Of a stretch of DNA of 64,000 nucleotides, positions 12,409 through 24,424 are shown in pieces. The translations under genes were made by a program, and so were the position numbers. The first letter of the stretch is position 1, and each line of letters opens with the position of its first letter. This DNA is from Lyophyllum atratum (Eukaryota; Basidiomycota; Agaricomycetes; Agaricales; Lyophyllaceae), in the NCBI GenBank assembly GCA_014905825.1, contig JACGCN010000004.1, positions 2,480,001 to 2,544,000 on the forward strand, read 5' to 3'. Under the pieces are notes generated by a model that searched no databases, was not told the origin of the DNA, and was given only the letters and a program-made list of their open reading frames with translations.

Positions 12409-13572
12409 GGTGCCAGGACCGACGAGCGAGTGGTGCCGTGGTGGACGGGAAGGGAGAAAACGAAAGGCGCTCCACACGCTTCGAAGTGTATTTGATACGA
12501 TGCCTGCTAAACGCCGCGAGCATCCCTGATACCAGCAAGGTGTCACCTGCTGGATTTGGATGTTGGAGAACGTCGTTGATTGGCGCGACTGAATGGCGCT
12601 TGGATTACCGACTTCAACAATTGCGGTACCAAATGACGTGCTTCAGCTTCTCCATCACGCAACATTGACAGCGTCTGCTGCATTCGGACGATGCCCGAAG
12701 AGGATGGAAGGCCGCCAAGGACCCGAGATATGATTTAAGAGCGATCCTAGCCAATATGACTGAGGCAGGTGAGGTCGTTGAGGACGGGCTGGCCGCAGTC
12801 TGAGTCTTGTTTTGGAAATTGAGAGGCAGGTTAAACGACCGCCTTGTCAGTGTACGTGTATAACGCCATGGACCGCAACTTTGATGGGAGCTTCCACGAA
12901 GATCTATGTCAAGATCAATAGGCATTCAACGTTCGAAATCGAGTGTTTCTCAATATGGGAATACACACTTGAAGGTCAGGGATACTGTTTTCTGATATTG
13001 TCGATCGACACGTGGTCTGCCACTGGAACTCAAGGGCGCTCGGGGTTTGCTGCATTCATGGCCTCGTAGAGTCATAGGTCCACAACAGGACTGCGAAGAT
13101 GTCGAGAGGTGTTCAAACTCGAGTCACGATGGACGTACCTCATCAGTCGAAACGGGAGGTTGACGTTGAGGTTAAGGTCAAGCTCGGTCGTTCACAAGTG
13201 CATTACGTAATCGAATCATCTTCTGCCAAACGTCCACCACCGCAAGTCCACTGCAACTACGGGGCATCCCTGGGGGGTCCTTTGAATGCATGGCTCAGAT
13301 AGCCTTAAAGTTTTACAGAAAAATTGAGTGGGTTTTTCGTAATTCGCCGGTCTACGCATGTATCATAGTGAAGAATATGCTAAGGAAGTTCATTATCGTC
13401 ATTTCATTGGAGCAAGTCAAGGCATGTTCTATTCCCATCTCGCGACGAGGTTTTATTCTTTATCCCAGGTTTCTTTTTGACCACGAGTGTCAATTCTTGA
13501 TGGTCATCATAGCCTGCAAATTCCATCAATTTCCAGCACCACGCGCAGGGACCGCCACGGTCAGGTACGTAC
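12409..13572. other. Intergenic, transporter promoter and RidA 3' region
   Basis: No gene or repeat recognised. Plus-strand frames of 60-105 residues here show no family features. The 3' end of the RidA-like gene may extend into the right part (down to about 13408 if its last donor-like site is not used). Confidence 0.45.
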
Positions 13573-14166
13573 CGCACAATCATGTCAACCTCGATAAGAA
13601 CTCCTAGTGGAATATTTGCAGCTGCAACAGCCGACCTTGCAGGTCTATGGGTTCCGAAGAAATCAGCGTAGATTTCATTAACGGTTCCATAGTCTTCTAT
13701 GTTCTTGATATACAGCTATCCAGGACGACATCATCAGGTAAAGCTCTTCATGATTCTGTGGTGGAGGGGACATACGGTAACTTTCACAACTTTTCCCAGA
13801 TCAGATCCTGCGAACTCGATGACGGTCTTAATGTTGTCGAGCACGGCATGTGTTTGTGCCACGACATCATCTTTACCAACGAGCTCCCCGGTATGCGGCG
13901 CGAGTGGCAGGAATCCAGACACGTAAAGGTGATCGCCCGATATGACGGCCTGCGAGATCGGACTCGCAGGAATGGCGGCATCTTGTTCAAGATCGTGAGC
14001 ACTAGCCTTCTTCACACCGCCGCCAAAACTCACCTTCAGTACGGATGAGGGTCAATGATCGATCAGTTCTTGGCCGAGTTGCGGTGCATGTTGACGCCTC
14101 TATTGGGACCCCGATCGTGGAGAAAACGAGACCTGCGAGGATGGCAGCACTAGCTGTGAAGCGCAT
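13573..14166 (-). CDS. RidA/YjgF/UK114 family protein with N-terminal signal peptide
   Basis: Exons 14166-14034, 13981-13776 and 13715-13573 are in frame through introns of 52 and 60 nt. The RidA core is clear: ISQAVISGDHLYVSGFLPLA, HTGELVGKDDV, then GTVNEIYADFFGTHRPARSA followed by NIPLGVLIEVDMIV. RidA enzymes hydrolyse reactive enamine/imine intermediates to ketones, and the conserved Arg in PARSAV is present. Unlike cytosolic or mitochondrial RidA, exon 1 encodes MRFTASAAILAGLVFSTIGV followed by a small-residue cleavage region (PIEAS), a typical secretion signal, so the mature protein is predicted to enter the secretory path. A donor-like GTACGT follows codon IVR. If unused, a basic tail of about 38 residues reads on to a stop near 13408; if used, a short last exon remains unplaced. 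Start chosen because it is the only in-frame Met. Confidence 0.75.
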
Positions 14167-16681
14167 TGTTAAGTATCCGATGAATTCTTTGCTGGGTCTT
14201 TTACTAAGGTCTGAAGGGTCGAAGGCAGAAGACGGTACTCAACCATAAGCAGGAGAAGCATCCTTTTATAACTTGGCAAGACCGTTGAACCCACCGTGGC
14301 ATGCGAGAGGTCTTCGACTACTCGGTTCTCTGCTCTGTGTGCGCGAGAGCTTGTCACCGGCCCCCTTCAGCTTAACTTTGAGAAAGGGATGGATCGAGAC
14401 GTGACACCAAGCGACACGTGTGTTACCCTGCGGAAGGGTGAGTGGGTACGCATAGTAGAAGGAGGAGCACATCGATTAAAATTCGAGGGCTGGGCGCTCG
14501 CAACTAACGCGATTTTTGTTGGAGCGACACAGCAAAACATACCCAAAACATACTTACAAGCCAACGCCACGAGGAGTTCCGAAAGCTTGGGCCCAGTTCT
14601 TTTTGGCAGCTGTCTGACAGGATCGAGCCTCGGTGTCGAGAAATGTCGTTAACCGGTCAGGTAGGCGTTAAGTGTTACAGCGTACCTTATAATGATGTGC
14701 GATGATCGCAGTCGGAGCCGATTTCTTTTTACAGGATTACCCGTTCGGTCCCCCTGAGATACCTGGGTCAATGCTGAATAACCGCACACAGAGCAGTGAA
14801 AGGTACAATTGCGGACTGAGAGGTTCCTCGCTGACGTTGGCGGCACTTCATTTTCACGCCATGAAAATCCGCCATATGTCTCCTTGTCTCCTAGGATAGA
14901 AAATGCAGTGGCTGACTGGCGCAGCGACATGTTTGTTCATCCGCCTTTTTTACCATTCTGAACATCTGAAAGGCGCAGATCCAATGAAAATGAATACAGA
15001 ACCATGATTCTACGCTTTGGGGTTGAGCCTACCGTCAGTTAACGCCGAGGGTAAGGGCTTGGACTATTTCCGTTCGAGAACAAAGTAAAGAGCTGCACCT
15101 CGAGGTGGGTAGGTGGAGGTGGAGTCAACTGACAAGGCGTCCGGTAAAATTAAGACCAAGCAAGGGGGGACTGTCACGGCTTGGTTGAGTAGCTGTTGTG
15201 GACTGTCGCCAAGTGACAGGTGAAGAGACATGGCAGAGTATAATCAACAGCGTGGCGAATTGTAATTTGTGGGGTTCTCACAAGTTGCGCGGTACCGTCC
15301 CGGTATGTCTGCGGCCGTCAGTCGACAGCGTGAGTTTTTTGGGAGAAGAGGGGGCCGATATGTGACATCCGCAGTGAGTCTTCTGTTGCTGGTCGCTCCT
15401 GGCTGTCAGATCACTAAAACATCGAATGGCGTCATCATACTAAGGCGTAATGAGATGTCATCTCTAACTGGTTTGTTGTGTGTCGTTGTCTTGGTCTTCA
15501 GAGTCTCCGCGTCGTACTCAGGAATCTGCTCATGATGTCCGCGTGCGAACATGGTTGTAGGTGTTCCGTATGGGCAAATGTACCGAGAATTTACATGAAA
15601 ACGCGAGCTCATGGCGGCAATTTTTGAGATTCTGTATGGGCTGGTGTTAAGAGGCAGCACTATAGCAGTTAAGACGAATAGGGGAATGCTCGTTTGAAGA
15701 TAGAATCCGCAAAACAACTCAGCTGCCAGCAACGCATAACATACCGCTTGAAATCTGGTAAACAAGGCCACCGGCGTTCCGAGGAGGTAAACCTATTTCC
15801 CCAAGTCCAACCAAGTGTGAACACCGGCCCCATTACGCAAAAATAATTGTAAGAGACCCGGGTCTGATACCATGATGACCGGTGGAGAAGGGACACCTTA
15901 ATTCCGATCGATCGTCCGGGGAAGGAGGGTTCCTGATTATGTTGCTGAGAAAAGTGTCAATGGAATGGGCTTACGTCGTCATGTTGAACCACCAACGCCA
16001 AGAAAAGGAGAGAGCGGAGATGGCGTGGGTACTCTGTCGTAGGGACATAGTATTCTTAGCACCATGATAAGGGGTGGGATGCTCAATACGACGACAATGA
16101 GGTGGGGAATGTCAACTGGTGCATGAAGAGGAGTCAGATTCCACGAGTATACAGTGCGTCGGAGTTGGTAGATCACCTACAAGTCAGCAGCAAGGTACAG
16201 TGTCTGTCCGGCTCCGCACGTCCGAGACCGTCAATCCTGATTTGGTTTCTTTTTCGTATGTCTTCCGGCTATAAATATCGACTTGACGGGTCGCGGGTGA
16301 TAACCATGATATTCTGGGATTATATCGTTTTCTTGCATCTGGAAAGACGGACGGGTTGTTTGTGGGAATCGAAACCCACGTTCAAGATACGTTACCTTCA
16401 CAGTGCTAACGTCTCGTTCATGGGTGTAGTAGCGAAGGACATATCTCGACCTCGCCTGTGGAGGAAGAGGTGCGAGGACTAACTGAGACTTGGGCGGTTT
16501 GTGGTTGAAGCTTGAAACAGGATCTTGGAATTATACCACAACATATATTCAGGCAAACTTTTACTTAAGGTGGAGTGGTGAGGCCCATGATTTCCCTACG
16601 CATGTCCACGGACACGCTTAGGCTCATATCTACAAAAAAAAGACCTCAATGCTAAGAGGCAACACGATTGCACGGAATGAC
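14167..16681. other. 2.5-kb stretch without a firm gene
   Basis: Minus-strand frames at 15406-15771 and 15979-16176 contain hydrophobic helices (for example ALLAAELFCGFYLQTSIPLF and HLIVVVLSIPPLIMVLRILC) that recall fungal multi-pass proteins, but they could not be joined into an intact gene. A decayed membrane protein gene is possible. Nothing else was recognised. Confidence 0.4.
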
Positions 16682-17924
16682 TCACGGTTCTTCCAGATAC
16701 TTCATTTCCTCCTCTGACAGCGTCACACTCGTCGTTACACCCTCCGCCACTCGTTCCACCGAGTTAACACCGATGATCGGGCTGGAAACTTTTGCGGCGA
16801 CCCAGGCGATGGCAACTTGAGCCATCTTAACGCCTTTCTTTGCGGCGATCTCCTCGACGCGAGAGATGATCTGTTTGTCGCCCTCCGCGAGTTTCCGCTC
16901 GAATACGGTACCTTTGGCATTGTTGCTGCGCGTGGTAATGGTGTTGAGGGGTCGCGCGAGAAGTCCGTCCGCAAGAGGTGCCCAGGGTATGAGCCCGATG
17001 CCGTTAAATTTGCAGTACGCAATCATCTCACGTTCCTGAAGGAAGGTTAGTGAGTAAACCAGCGATACACAAGGCTCAAGAACGCACCTCCTCGCGATAA
17101 AGCAGCGAATACTCGTCCTGCATGCTTACAAACTTGGTCCAACCGCGCTTCTCGGCCACCTCGTTCATCAACGCAAACTGCCAGGTTCTCATACTGCTCG
17201 CGCCGATATACCGAACTTTCCCACCCTCTACAAGGTCGTGTAAGGCTTTCATAGTCTCTTCGACTGGTGTATCAGGGTCGAAACGGTGGATCTGTAGCAG
17301 ATCAATATAGGTGAGCTTCAGCCTCGCAAGCGAGGCATCCACAGCATTGAAGATCGCAGCGCGTGAAAGCCCGCTTTGGTTGACATAGTCACGCTGAGCC
17401 TTGAGTTCAGGCATTAAACTCGTTCGCAGGCCAAGCGTCTCGGCAACTAGTCCATGGCATTTCGTCGCGATGATCAGGCGCTCTCGTGGGATTTTGCTCT
17501 AAGCATGTGCGTGTTGGTAGGGAGCTTCTGCGCGGAAGACTGGGGGCAGTACACGTACCTGCTCAATCCATTTCCCAATAATACGTTCTGATTCACCATT
17601 GGAGTAGACGTTAGCTGTGTCGATGGTGTTTATCCCCAGGTCCCACGCTGCTTGGAGAATCTTCATCGTCGGCTCTTCAGGCAGTACCCAATCCTATAGC
17701 CCCCATGATGTCAACGTATGGCCTATCTAAGTGGAGGAACACGATTTTACCGCCCATTCAGGCGAACCGAAGCTCATGGCACCAATCTATGGACGGCGCG
17801 TTAGTAGTCAGCCATAAACGAATGACGCTCATGATACGGGAGTCCAACTCACAATGGGAACGGAAACCCGCAGCCCAGACTTTCCTAGTTGGCGGTATTG
17901 AACATTAGGAACGCTCTTCGACAT
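16682..17924 (-). CDS. Aldo/keto reductase
   Basis: About six exons read from ATG 17924 ([20 protein letters not shown]) to the stop at 16682. In order: [12 protein letters not shown], then [17 protein letters not shown] carrying the catalytic Asp and Tyr, IIATKCHG with the catalytic Lys, LLQIHRFD with the catalytic His, VRYIGASSM, and the NADPH-binding C-terminal part [17 protein letters not shown] and [14 protein letters not shown]. The AKR tetrad Asp-Tyr-Lys-His is complete, so an active NADPH-dependent carbonyl reductase is expected. It resembles aryl-alcohol dehydrogenase-like AKRs of fungi. It lies beside an aldehyde dehydrogenase in the same orientation; the two could interconvert alcohol, aldehyde and acid forms of one metabolite. 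Exon 1 ends VSVPI with donor GTGAGT; the last exon starts near 17040 after a small intron. Confidence 0.92.
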
Positions 17925-18757
17925 CGTATTAATATGAGAGTAAGACTGGGAAGGGGTAAGAGAAAACTATGTCAGCGCGTCATGTTGCGCTGTATTTATT
18001 AGAACACATTACAAAGATCTTACGCAGCATGGTCACAAGGTCCCAAACGTGTGGGAGCGACGACAAATTTCAAAAATAAACGATATCGCATTCGACGTGT
18101 TATCTTGGATGATTAGGAGCGCAACGTCGTGGGCCCGGCGAACGCGTGACAGGGGGTTGACAGAATGGAGTAAAAAGCATCGACGAGGTCCAAACTACGA
18201 CGCAGGACTTGGATGCCATGTTATTCACGAGGAGGGGGTCGACCACGGTAGGTTCCTTGAAGGCTAAACCCTGAGCCCCTGCGAAGCCTTGCAAGAGTGA
18301 AAGGAGAATAATGACAGTTGCCACTGCGCCTCGGCTAGAATTCGATGATGAAGGCAAGATCAAGGCGGTCCGGAGAATTGATGAGATCGATATTGATTGA
18401 TAGCAAATGGCGGGTCCGTGCACTCACATGGACGCGTAAACAGCTGTCAACATCGCGTGTCCGATTTCTGTTTTGATCAATCATCTCCTTTTGCAATCCT
18501 TCAGGGCAGAACCCAGGATTGCCCTACTTGAGGAGGACTGTTGTCTCCTTATTGCCAAATGATAGGCCGAGAAAAAAATGATACCGCTGTATCTATGCTA
18601 ATGCTTTTTTTGTGCCGAGTTTAACTGCCAGTTTTGCGATTTCCTCAAATGCACTAGGATTTCTATGCCGCAGGATTATAAGTGCTGACTTGCCGTACAC
18701 AGTAAGTAAAAAGCAATCTAGTATCGCGTTCGATCGAAGGATCGCCCTTTTCATGCG
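17925..18757. other. Intergenic between aldo/keto reductase and aldehyde dehydrogenase
   Basis: It holds the reductase promoter and dehydrogenase 3' region. A minus-strand frame at 18100-18423 includes a hydrophobic stretch (VATVIILLSLLQGFAGAQG) but no family motif and is not called. Confidence 0.45.
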
Positions 18758-21197
18758 CTACAATTCGTGACCAAGGTTAACATGTACAGCTTTCACCCGC
18801 GTGTACCTAGACGAAGTAGGGTCAGCGTCGACTCCTTAAGTACACAAGCGATAGAAATCTCACGTGTCAAGTGCATATTGGCCCATTTCGCTCCCAATCC
18901 CGGACTGCTTGAACCCGCCGAACGGGACTGCGACTTCTGCGTTTCCTGCAGAATTGATCTGGTGCGTCCAAAGTTTAGTGTAACATCTCATAGGTCGCTT
19001 GCAATACTTACCCAAACCGATCCCGACTCCAGCTGGTGGGCAACGCGAAGAGCCGTGTCAGCGTTTCCCGTGAACACATTAGCCGCTAACCCGTACTCGG
19101 TGGCGTTCGCTGCTTCAATGACCTCTGTCAGCGCCGAAAGTATTTCATCAGCATCCGGCATGATGGAACCGAAATTCAATCAATTCCCGCACCTTCCTCA
19201 GTCGTAAACATCATGATAGCACCTACGGGACCAAAGATCTCCTCCTTCATAATCCTCATGTCCGGCGTGACGCCAGTAAAGATCGTCGGCCTTATGAAGA
19301 ATCCCCTCTTTCCGTGTTGTGTACCGCCCGAGTAAACAGTCGCACCTTCACGGATACCCGACTTGATGTATTCTATGACGCGCTGCGTAAAAAATTGTAT
19401 AGTCCACTGGTGGGAATGGAACAAAAGGCAGGACGTACGTCGAGTTGTAGTTGGGAGATCAGGGGGCCCTGCAACATGCCCTTCTTGAATGGATCACCAG
19501 TCGCTTTCTCCAGCTGACGGGCAACCTCGGTAAAAGCGCTCAAGAAGGCATCATATATCCCGACTTGCACGTAAATCCTGGACCCGGCGACGCAAGCTTG
19601 GCCTGTATGAATAGAAAGAAAGTCAGTGCATTACGACTTCTTCGAATACTATCTTAGGCGTGCCTGCATTGTAGCTGTGAGGCCGGAGATGATAGAGTCA
19701 GCATGTCTTGATGACGAAAGGGAAGGTGGACGCACAAAAGGCTCTGGGCAGCCCACTTTACTGCTTGATGAAGATCCGCGTCTTCAAACACCACAGTCGG
19801 GCTCTTCCCGCCGAGCTCAAGGGTGACAGGTTTGAGGTTCGACTCGCTGGCGGCCCGCATGATTTTGTGTCCTACGACCGTACTACCCGTAAACGTGACC
19901 TTCCTGACGGACGGATGCCTGGAGATGGCCTCCCCCACGGGGTCGCCTGTAGCACGGGTCGATAAGGATCTCCAATTATTGCGTAGCAAGTTGCGCAAGG
20001 AAAACGAACCATATCCAGTGACTATGTTGATGACGCCAGGGGGAAAACCTACTTCTCTGATGAACTCGCAAAGCTTGAGCGCCGTGAGCGGCGTGTACTC
20101 GGAAGGCTTGGGGGAATTAGTAAGTGGGAGCCTGGACTATAACGAGGAGATCAAACCTTGAGGACAACCGTGTTGCCGGTGGCGAGGGCGGGCGCCATTT
20201 TGGCCGCAAGCATAACCTAACAAACAAAGCTTTGGTTGTAGTTGATCATATCGGATAGGGGCTGGGTAACGCATACCAACGGGAAATTCCAAGGTATGAT
20301 TTGGCCCTAAGGAGATCCTCAGTGATGATCCATAAAGCGATAGAAAGTAGGAGTCATACCACCACACCGTATGGTTCGTGACGCGTGTACGCCAGCTTCT
20401 GCTCATTGGTCTATCACCGGAATGAGATCATCAGGTTAATCAGGAACGTGAAGTCACGCTGCGTACCTCGATTGCTTTCCCCTGCACTTTATCCGCCCAC
20501 CCAGCGTAATAGCGAAACAATGCAACGGTGGTGGCGACGTCCATGTCGCGCGCCTTTTCAAATGGCTTGCCTATGCATCATGTCGATCAAGACCCGGAGC
20601 TGCGTCAAAGGATTCTGGACAACTTACCCACATTGAGCGCCTCGATAGCTGCGAGCTCATCTGTGTGCTTCTCGATGAGGTCTGCTAGCTCTTTAAGATA
20701 TTGACCGCGTTCGCGTCCAGGGCATTTGAGACCCCAACTCGTCTTGTAGGCCTAGAGCAGCGGTCATATAAACCTGGCGGTTCGAAGTGAAGCAAATAAG
20801 CACGGGGAACGCACCTCGAGCGCAGCGAGAACAGCGGCGTCCACATCTTCCCTGGCTCCCGCAGCTACATATGTAATCGGTTCTCCCGTAGCTAAGTCAC
20901 ACTAAAAATCGGAAAGGCTGGGGCGGCTTGGATTTACGCACTAGGGTTTGTGATCCTATGGATGGGAGTCGAATCATAAATCAACGTCGAAGAGGGCAAG
21001 CGAGGCAAGGTAGGCACTTACTCGATAACAGCCTTTGGGTCTGGAGCTTGAACCCATAGTCCGTTGATAAAATGCCTGATAAATGTGATTCCGTTAAGTT
21101 GAGTGTTGTATCAGCTGGGAATGAATTACCCAGTACGAATGGTGGTAGAGCCAGTGTACAGCGGTCCATCGAACTGGTATGTTACGTCTCCTGTCAT
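18758..21197 (-). CDS. NAD(P)-dependent aldehyde dehydrogenase
   Basis: A multi-exon gene starts at ATG 21197 ([20 protein letters not shown]) and ends [15 protein letters not shown] with TAG at 18758. Ordered ALDH motifs: [38 protein letters not shown] for cofactor binding, [12 protein letters not shown] with the catalytic Glu, [13 protein letters not shown] with the catalytic Cys, [14 protein letters not shown], and [12 protein letters not shown] near the end. All key residues are present, so oxidation of an aldehyde to its acid is expected. The length of about 500 residues is normal and there is no visible targeting peptide. At least seven short introns are seen. It lies next to an aldo/keto reductase and is divergent from the AAA gene across a 925-bp promoter region. 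Most similar in outline to cytosolic ALDH class 1/2 enzymes. Confidence 0.93.
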
Positions 21198-22122
21198 CGC
21201 GATGGTTGCGGGGTGTGTTTAGGGGAGTTGTAAGAAACGAGGCGGGGGTGTAGGACTGAATTGCGATGACGTTGTCCAGAGGTTTCACGTACTTTCTAAG
21301 AAGATCGATCATGACGTCGACAATTGAAAAACCGCAATGAGAGGCATCTCTACACGCGAATTCTCCAGGTTTTCCCAAGGTGTTGGAAGGCGAGGCTTCG
21401 TGATAAAGCCATAACGCAAAGCTCGGACAATAGGTATCAAACGCGTAGATTAAGGATACGCTCCAGTCGCAGTATCTTTCATATATGTGGCGAGAAAAGA
21501 TGGTCCTTGCATCAGCAGCGCGCGATGGATTTGAAGCCTGTCTGAAGCCACTATCAGGAGGTTAGAGGAGGTCTGTTGGCAACGTCAACAACGACGAAGA
21601 AGTTGCCCCTGGTAACCGTGCGAAGGTCGCGTAAACAACGCGTAAACAAATCACGTTCACAAGAAACTCAATTTTGGCTGCAGGCGATTGGATCAAGATA
21701 ACATACCCTGGCCCTGATTAGTATCAAACCGGCCTCCCTCTCCTCAACGTTGACACTGGACTAGTCTTTTCTAGACAGACACAAGCAGTCGTTCCTCCGT
21801 TCTTTAACACTGGCCCGGTGATCCGAACTCCAGTGACAACATTCGCGTCCTTCTCTGCTTCCTAGGATCCATCTCGACGTTATACAACACAGATCAACGC
21901 TCTCTCCATACTATTGGTCTAAGAAAGTAACTTCCTAAGGAGGCGGTATTGGAGTGATGATATTGACATCTATCAGAGCAGAATTGAAAATGATGCGGCA
22001 GCATGACCTCGTCAGAAGACGCTTCATCATCGCAACATGCACAAACAGAAACCGTTGTACCTCAACCATAACGTAGAACAGCGAGAAATCGCCCTCTCTC
22101 TGGGGCTTTCGTCATCGTGACC
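21198..22122. other. Divergent promoter region between ALDH and AAA gene
   Basis: It contains the start regions of a minus-strand and a plus-strand gene. No clear TATA box at a standard distance and no RNA gene were seen. Confidence 0.5.
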
Positions 22123-24062
22123 ATGCCCAGTTTCTTCAAAGGAAGAAAATTCGGCACGAGCTGGCGCAGAAACTCGTCCGAGACACGGAATGCGCCTTCC
22201 AGCGCGGACGCAGGTAATGAATTCTCGAACACGGATACAGGGAAGGAACCCTCCGATACCGACGTGGTGACTGTGCCTCTGAATGCCGACTCTGAGACTC
22301 AGAATGAACGTTCCAGTGTCGACGAAGGGAAGGCATTTTCGATTCCCGACAGAGGGAAGGAACTGGACGAAGTGACTGTACTTCCAAGAGCCGACGAAGG
22401 GAACTCCGATATTCAGAATGACCTATCCAGTGCAGACGAAGCGAGGGAGGTTTCGCATCCCGATCAAGGGAATGAACTCTCCAAACCGAACCTGGTGACG
22501 CGGCCTCACGCGAGCAACCTAGACGTCCGTCGATTTCATCCAACCGACCTCCCCTCATCTTACCATACATCACAGCGGGCCATCGACATTGTCCAACGAG
22601 CAATCGATCAAGACACTAAGCGAAACTATGCAGAGGCACACAAGGACTACAAGAACGCATTGGATTATTTCATGCTTGCGTTCAAATGTTGGTAGCGTCT
22701 TCTATATGTGCGGTTCCGCCTTCGATGATGGGTTGGATGTTTAGATGAGAAAAACGATAAATCAAAGCAGTTGATTCGAGCCAAGATCCATGAATATCTG
22801 ACGCGCGCAGAGGTTTTGGAACAACATCTTGGACTCACCAACAAAACAAAACTATCGGCTGCGACGGCTTATAGCACTGGCAACAAGAGGTACGCACTGT
22901 CCCTGAGCACCATGTCTCCAAATGATCACGCCCTTAGATGGGACGACGAGCAAGATCCACCAGGTCGTACACTTCGAGCAAGTCTCTCCAGATTCACCAC
23001 CACCTCGCAACCCAACATCAAATGGAACGACGTAATCGGTCTAGACGGCCCCAAAGCCTCCCTAAAAGAATCCCTCATATTCCCCATCAAATTCCCCCAC
23101 CTGTTCAACGCGACGCGGATACCACCGCGGTCTATCCTGTTGTACGGGCCTCCTGGGACTGGAAAGTCCCTTCTGGCGAAGGCCGCTGCGACGGAGGCCA
23201 AGAGGACCTTGTTGACTGTCCGCTGCGGTGACCTGGTCGCGAGCAGCCGGGGAAAAGATCCAGAGAGGTATTTACTTACTTACGCCGGTGCATCTTCCTG
23301 AACCAAGCTTTTCTGATTTGGAGGGGTAGATGGGTGAAGGGCATATTTGATACCGCTCGGAATTCGAAACCTTGCATCCTTTTTATGGATGGGATCGAGT
23401 CATTTTCAGGCGCGGGCAACGGAGGAGGAGATCCGCAGAGGTTGGGGCGGATAACCACAGAGTTCTTGACGCAGATGGGCGGGGTGGTCCAACAGGATAC
23501 CGGGGTCGTGATCTTGGGTGCGACAAGCACGCCTTGGGAGGTCGACGATGCGATCATACAAAGGTCAGTCCAGCCATCACCATATCACGCACATCATCCC
23601 AACATTCAACTCCCCAGCTTCCAAAAACGCATCCTCACCACCCTCCCCGACCTCGCATCCCGAAGACGCATGTTCCAGCTGCACGTCGGAGACACACCGA
23701 GCGCGCTATCCCAGGACGACTTTGACACTCTCGCATCCAAGACCGAAGGCTACTCCGCCTCCGACATCCTCTCCGTCGTGCGCAGCGCCCTCATGCAGCC
23801 GCTCCACAGGGTGACCCACGCGAACCATTTCAAACGCGCCTACATGTCGGTCCCAGACAATAACAACATCCAGACGAAGTGGACGCTATGCGCCCCTGCG
23901 GATCCTGACGCGAAAGAGATGGACTGGTCTTCACTTGAACCTGGGGAGTTGTTGGAGCCGCCGTTGGAGATGGCTGATTTCGCGGAGGCACTGGGGGAGA
24001 GGCGGCGCTGTGTGGTGGGGGACGCTGATATGGAACGATATGAGCGCTGGATGAAGGAGTAG
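22123..24062 (+). CDS. Vps4-like AAA protein with MIT domain, catalytic residues replaced
   Basis: Exons 22123-22687, 22745-23267, 23330-23563 and 23618-24062 (introns 57, 62, 54 nt) encode 588 residues. Residues 1 to about 145 are a Ser/Asp/Glu-rich extension with degenerate repeats (SSADAGNE, SSVDEGKA, SSADEARE). An MIT domain follows (SQRAIDIVQRAIDQD through YEKNDKSKQ to EYLTRAEVLEQHLGL), then an AAA domain from KWNDVIGLDGPKASLKE. Walker A GPPGTGKS is intact, but the Walker B glutamate is Gly (ILFMDGIES), the arginine-finger position reads DDAIIQSFQKR instead of AIRRRF, and the pore-loop aromatic is absent (DLVASSRGKDPER). Vps4 disassembles ESCRT-III; this protein could bind ATP but probably not hydrolyse it. 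Start is ATG 22123; a GTG lies two codons upstream. The third intron is a multiple of three, so its retention keeps frame. Confidence 0.88.
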
Positions 24063-24424
24063 AAGTTGGTTTGTAGCGTTTCCATCTCATCTTTGCAGAC
24101 GGTCCGTACCTCAGAGTAACACCACGGCACGAACGCGTCATGTCCTAGTAAGAATCCCTCGGGGTATAATTTCATGAGGAATCAGATCCGCTCCGACCCC
24201 CAACGCCCATCCCCATCCCCATCCTTGAACCGCGAATCAAGGGCCCGAGGGCAGAATATGGATATAACATTCTATTCATCTAAAAATACAGCGTAACAAA
24301 AAGCTACAAAATACTAAGCTAACAATTCAGCGGACATCCCCCACGAAATCTCGCCACTCGCCACTCACCCCAGCCCCCCATCCCTCCTCCCCGCCCTAAA
24401 ACACCCCTGAAAGACGCGACACCT
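24063..24424. other. Convergent 3' intergenic region
   Basis: The 362 bases between two converging genes hold a G/C-rich then A-rich stretch (AAAAATACAGCGTAAC near 24280). Nothing else was seen. Confidence 0.5.

Noticed and set aside
13784..14033. Start of the RidA-like gene at 14033 (GTG, giving MSFGGGVKK)
   Set aside because: GTG is not a fungal start; the site is a splice donor GTGAGT, and an upstream exon with an ATG at 14166 joins in frame.
15406..16176. Possible multi-pass membrane protein of the DUF6533 type on the minus strand
   Set aside because: Hydrophobic stretches exist, but the expected N-terminal motif and a joined exon chain could not be found.
22136..22603. Minus-strand frame of 155 codons opposite exon 1 of the AAA gene
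   Set aside because: It arises from the repetitive sense sequence; it has no motif and the sense exon leads into an MIT domain.
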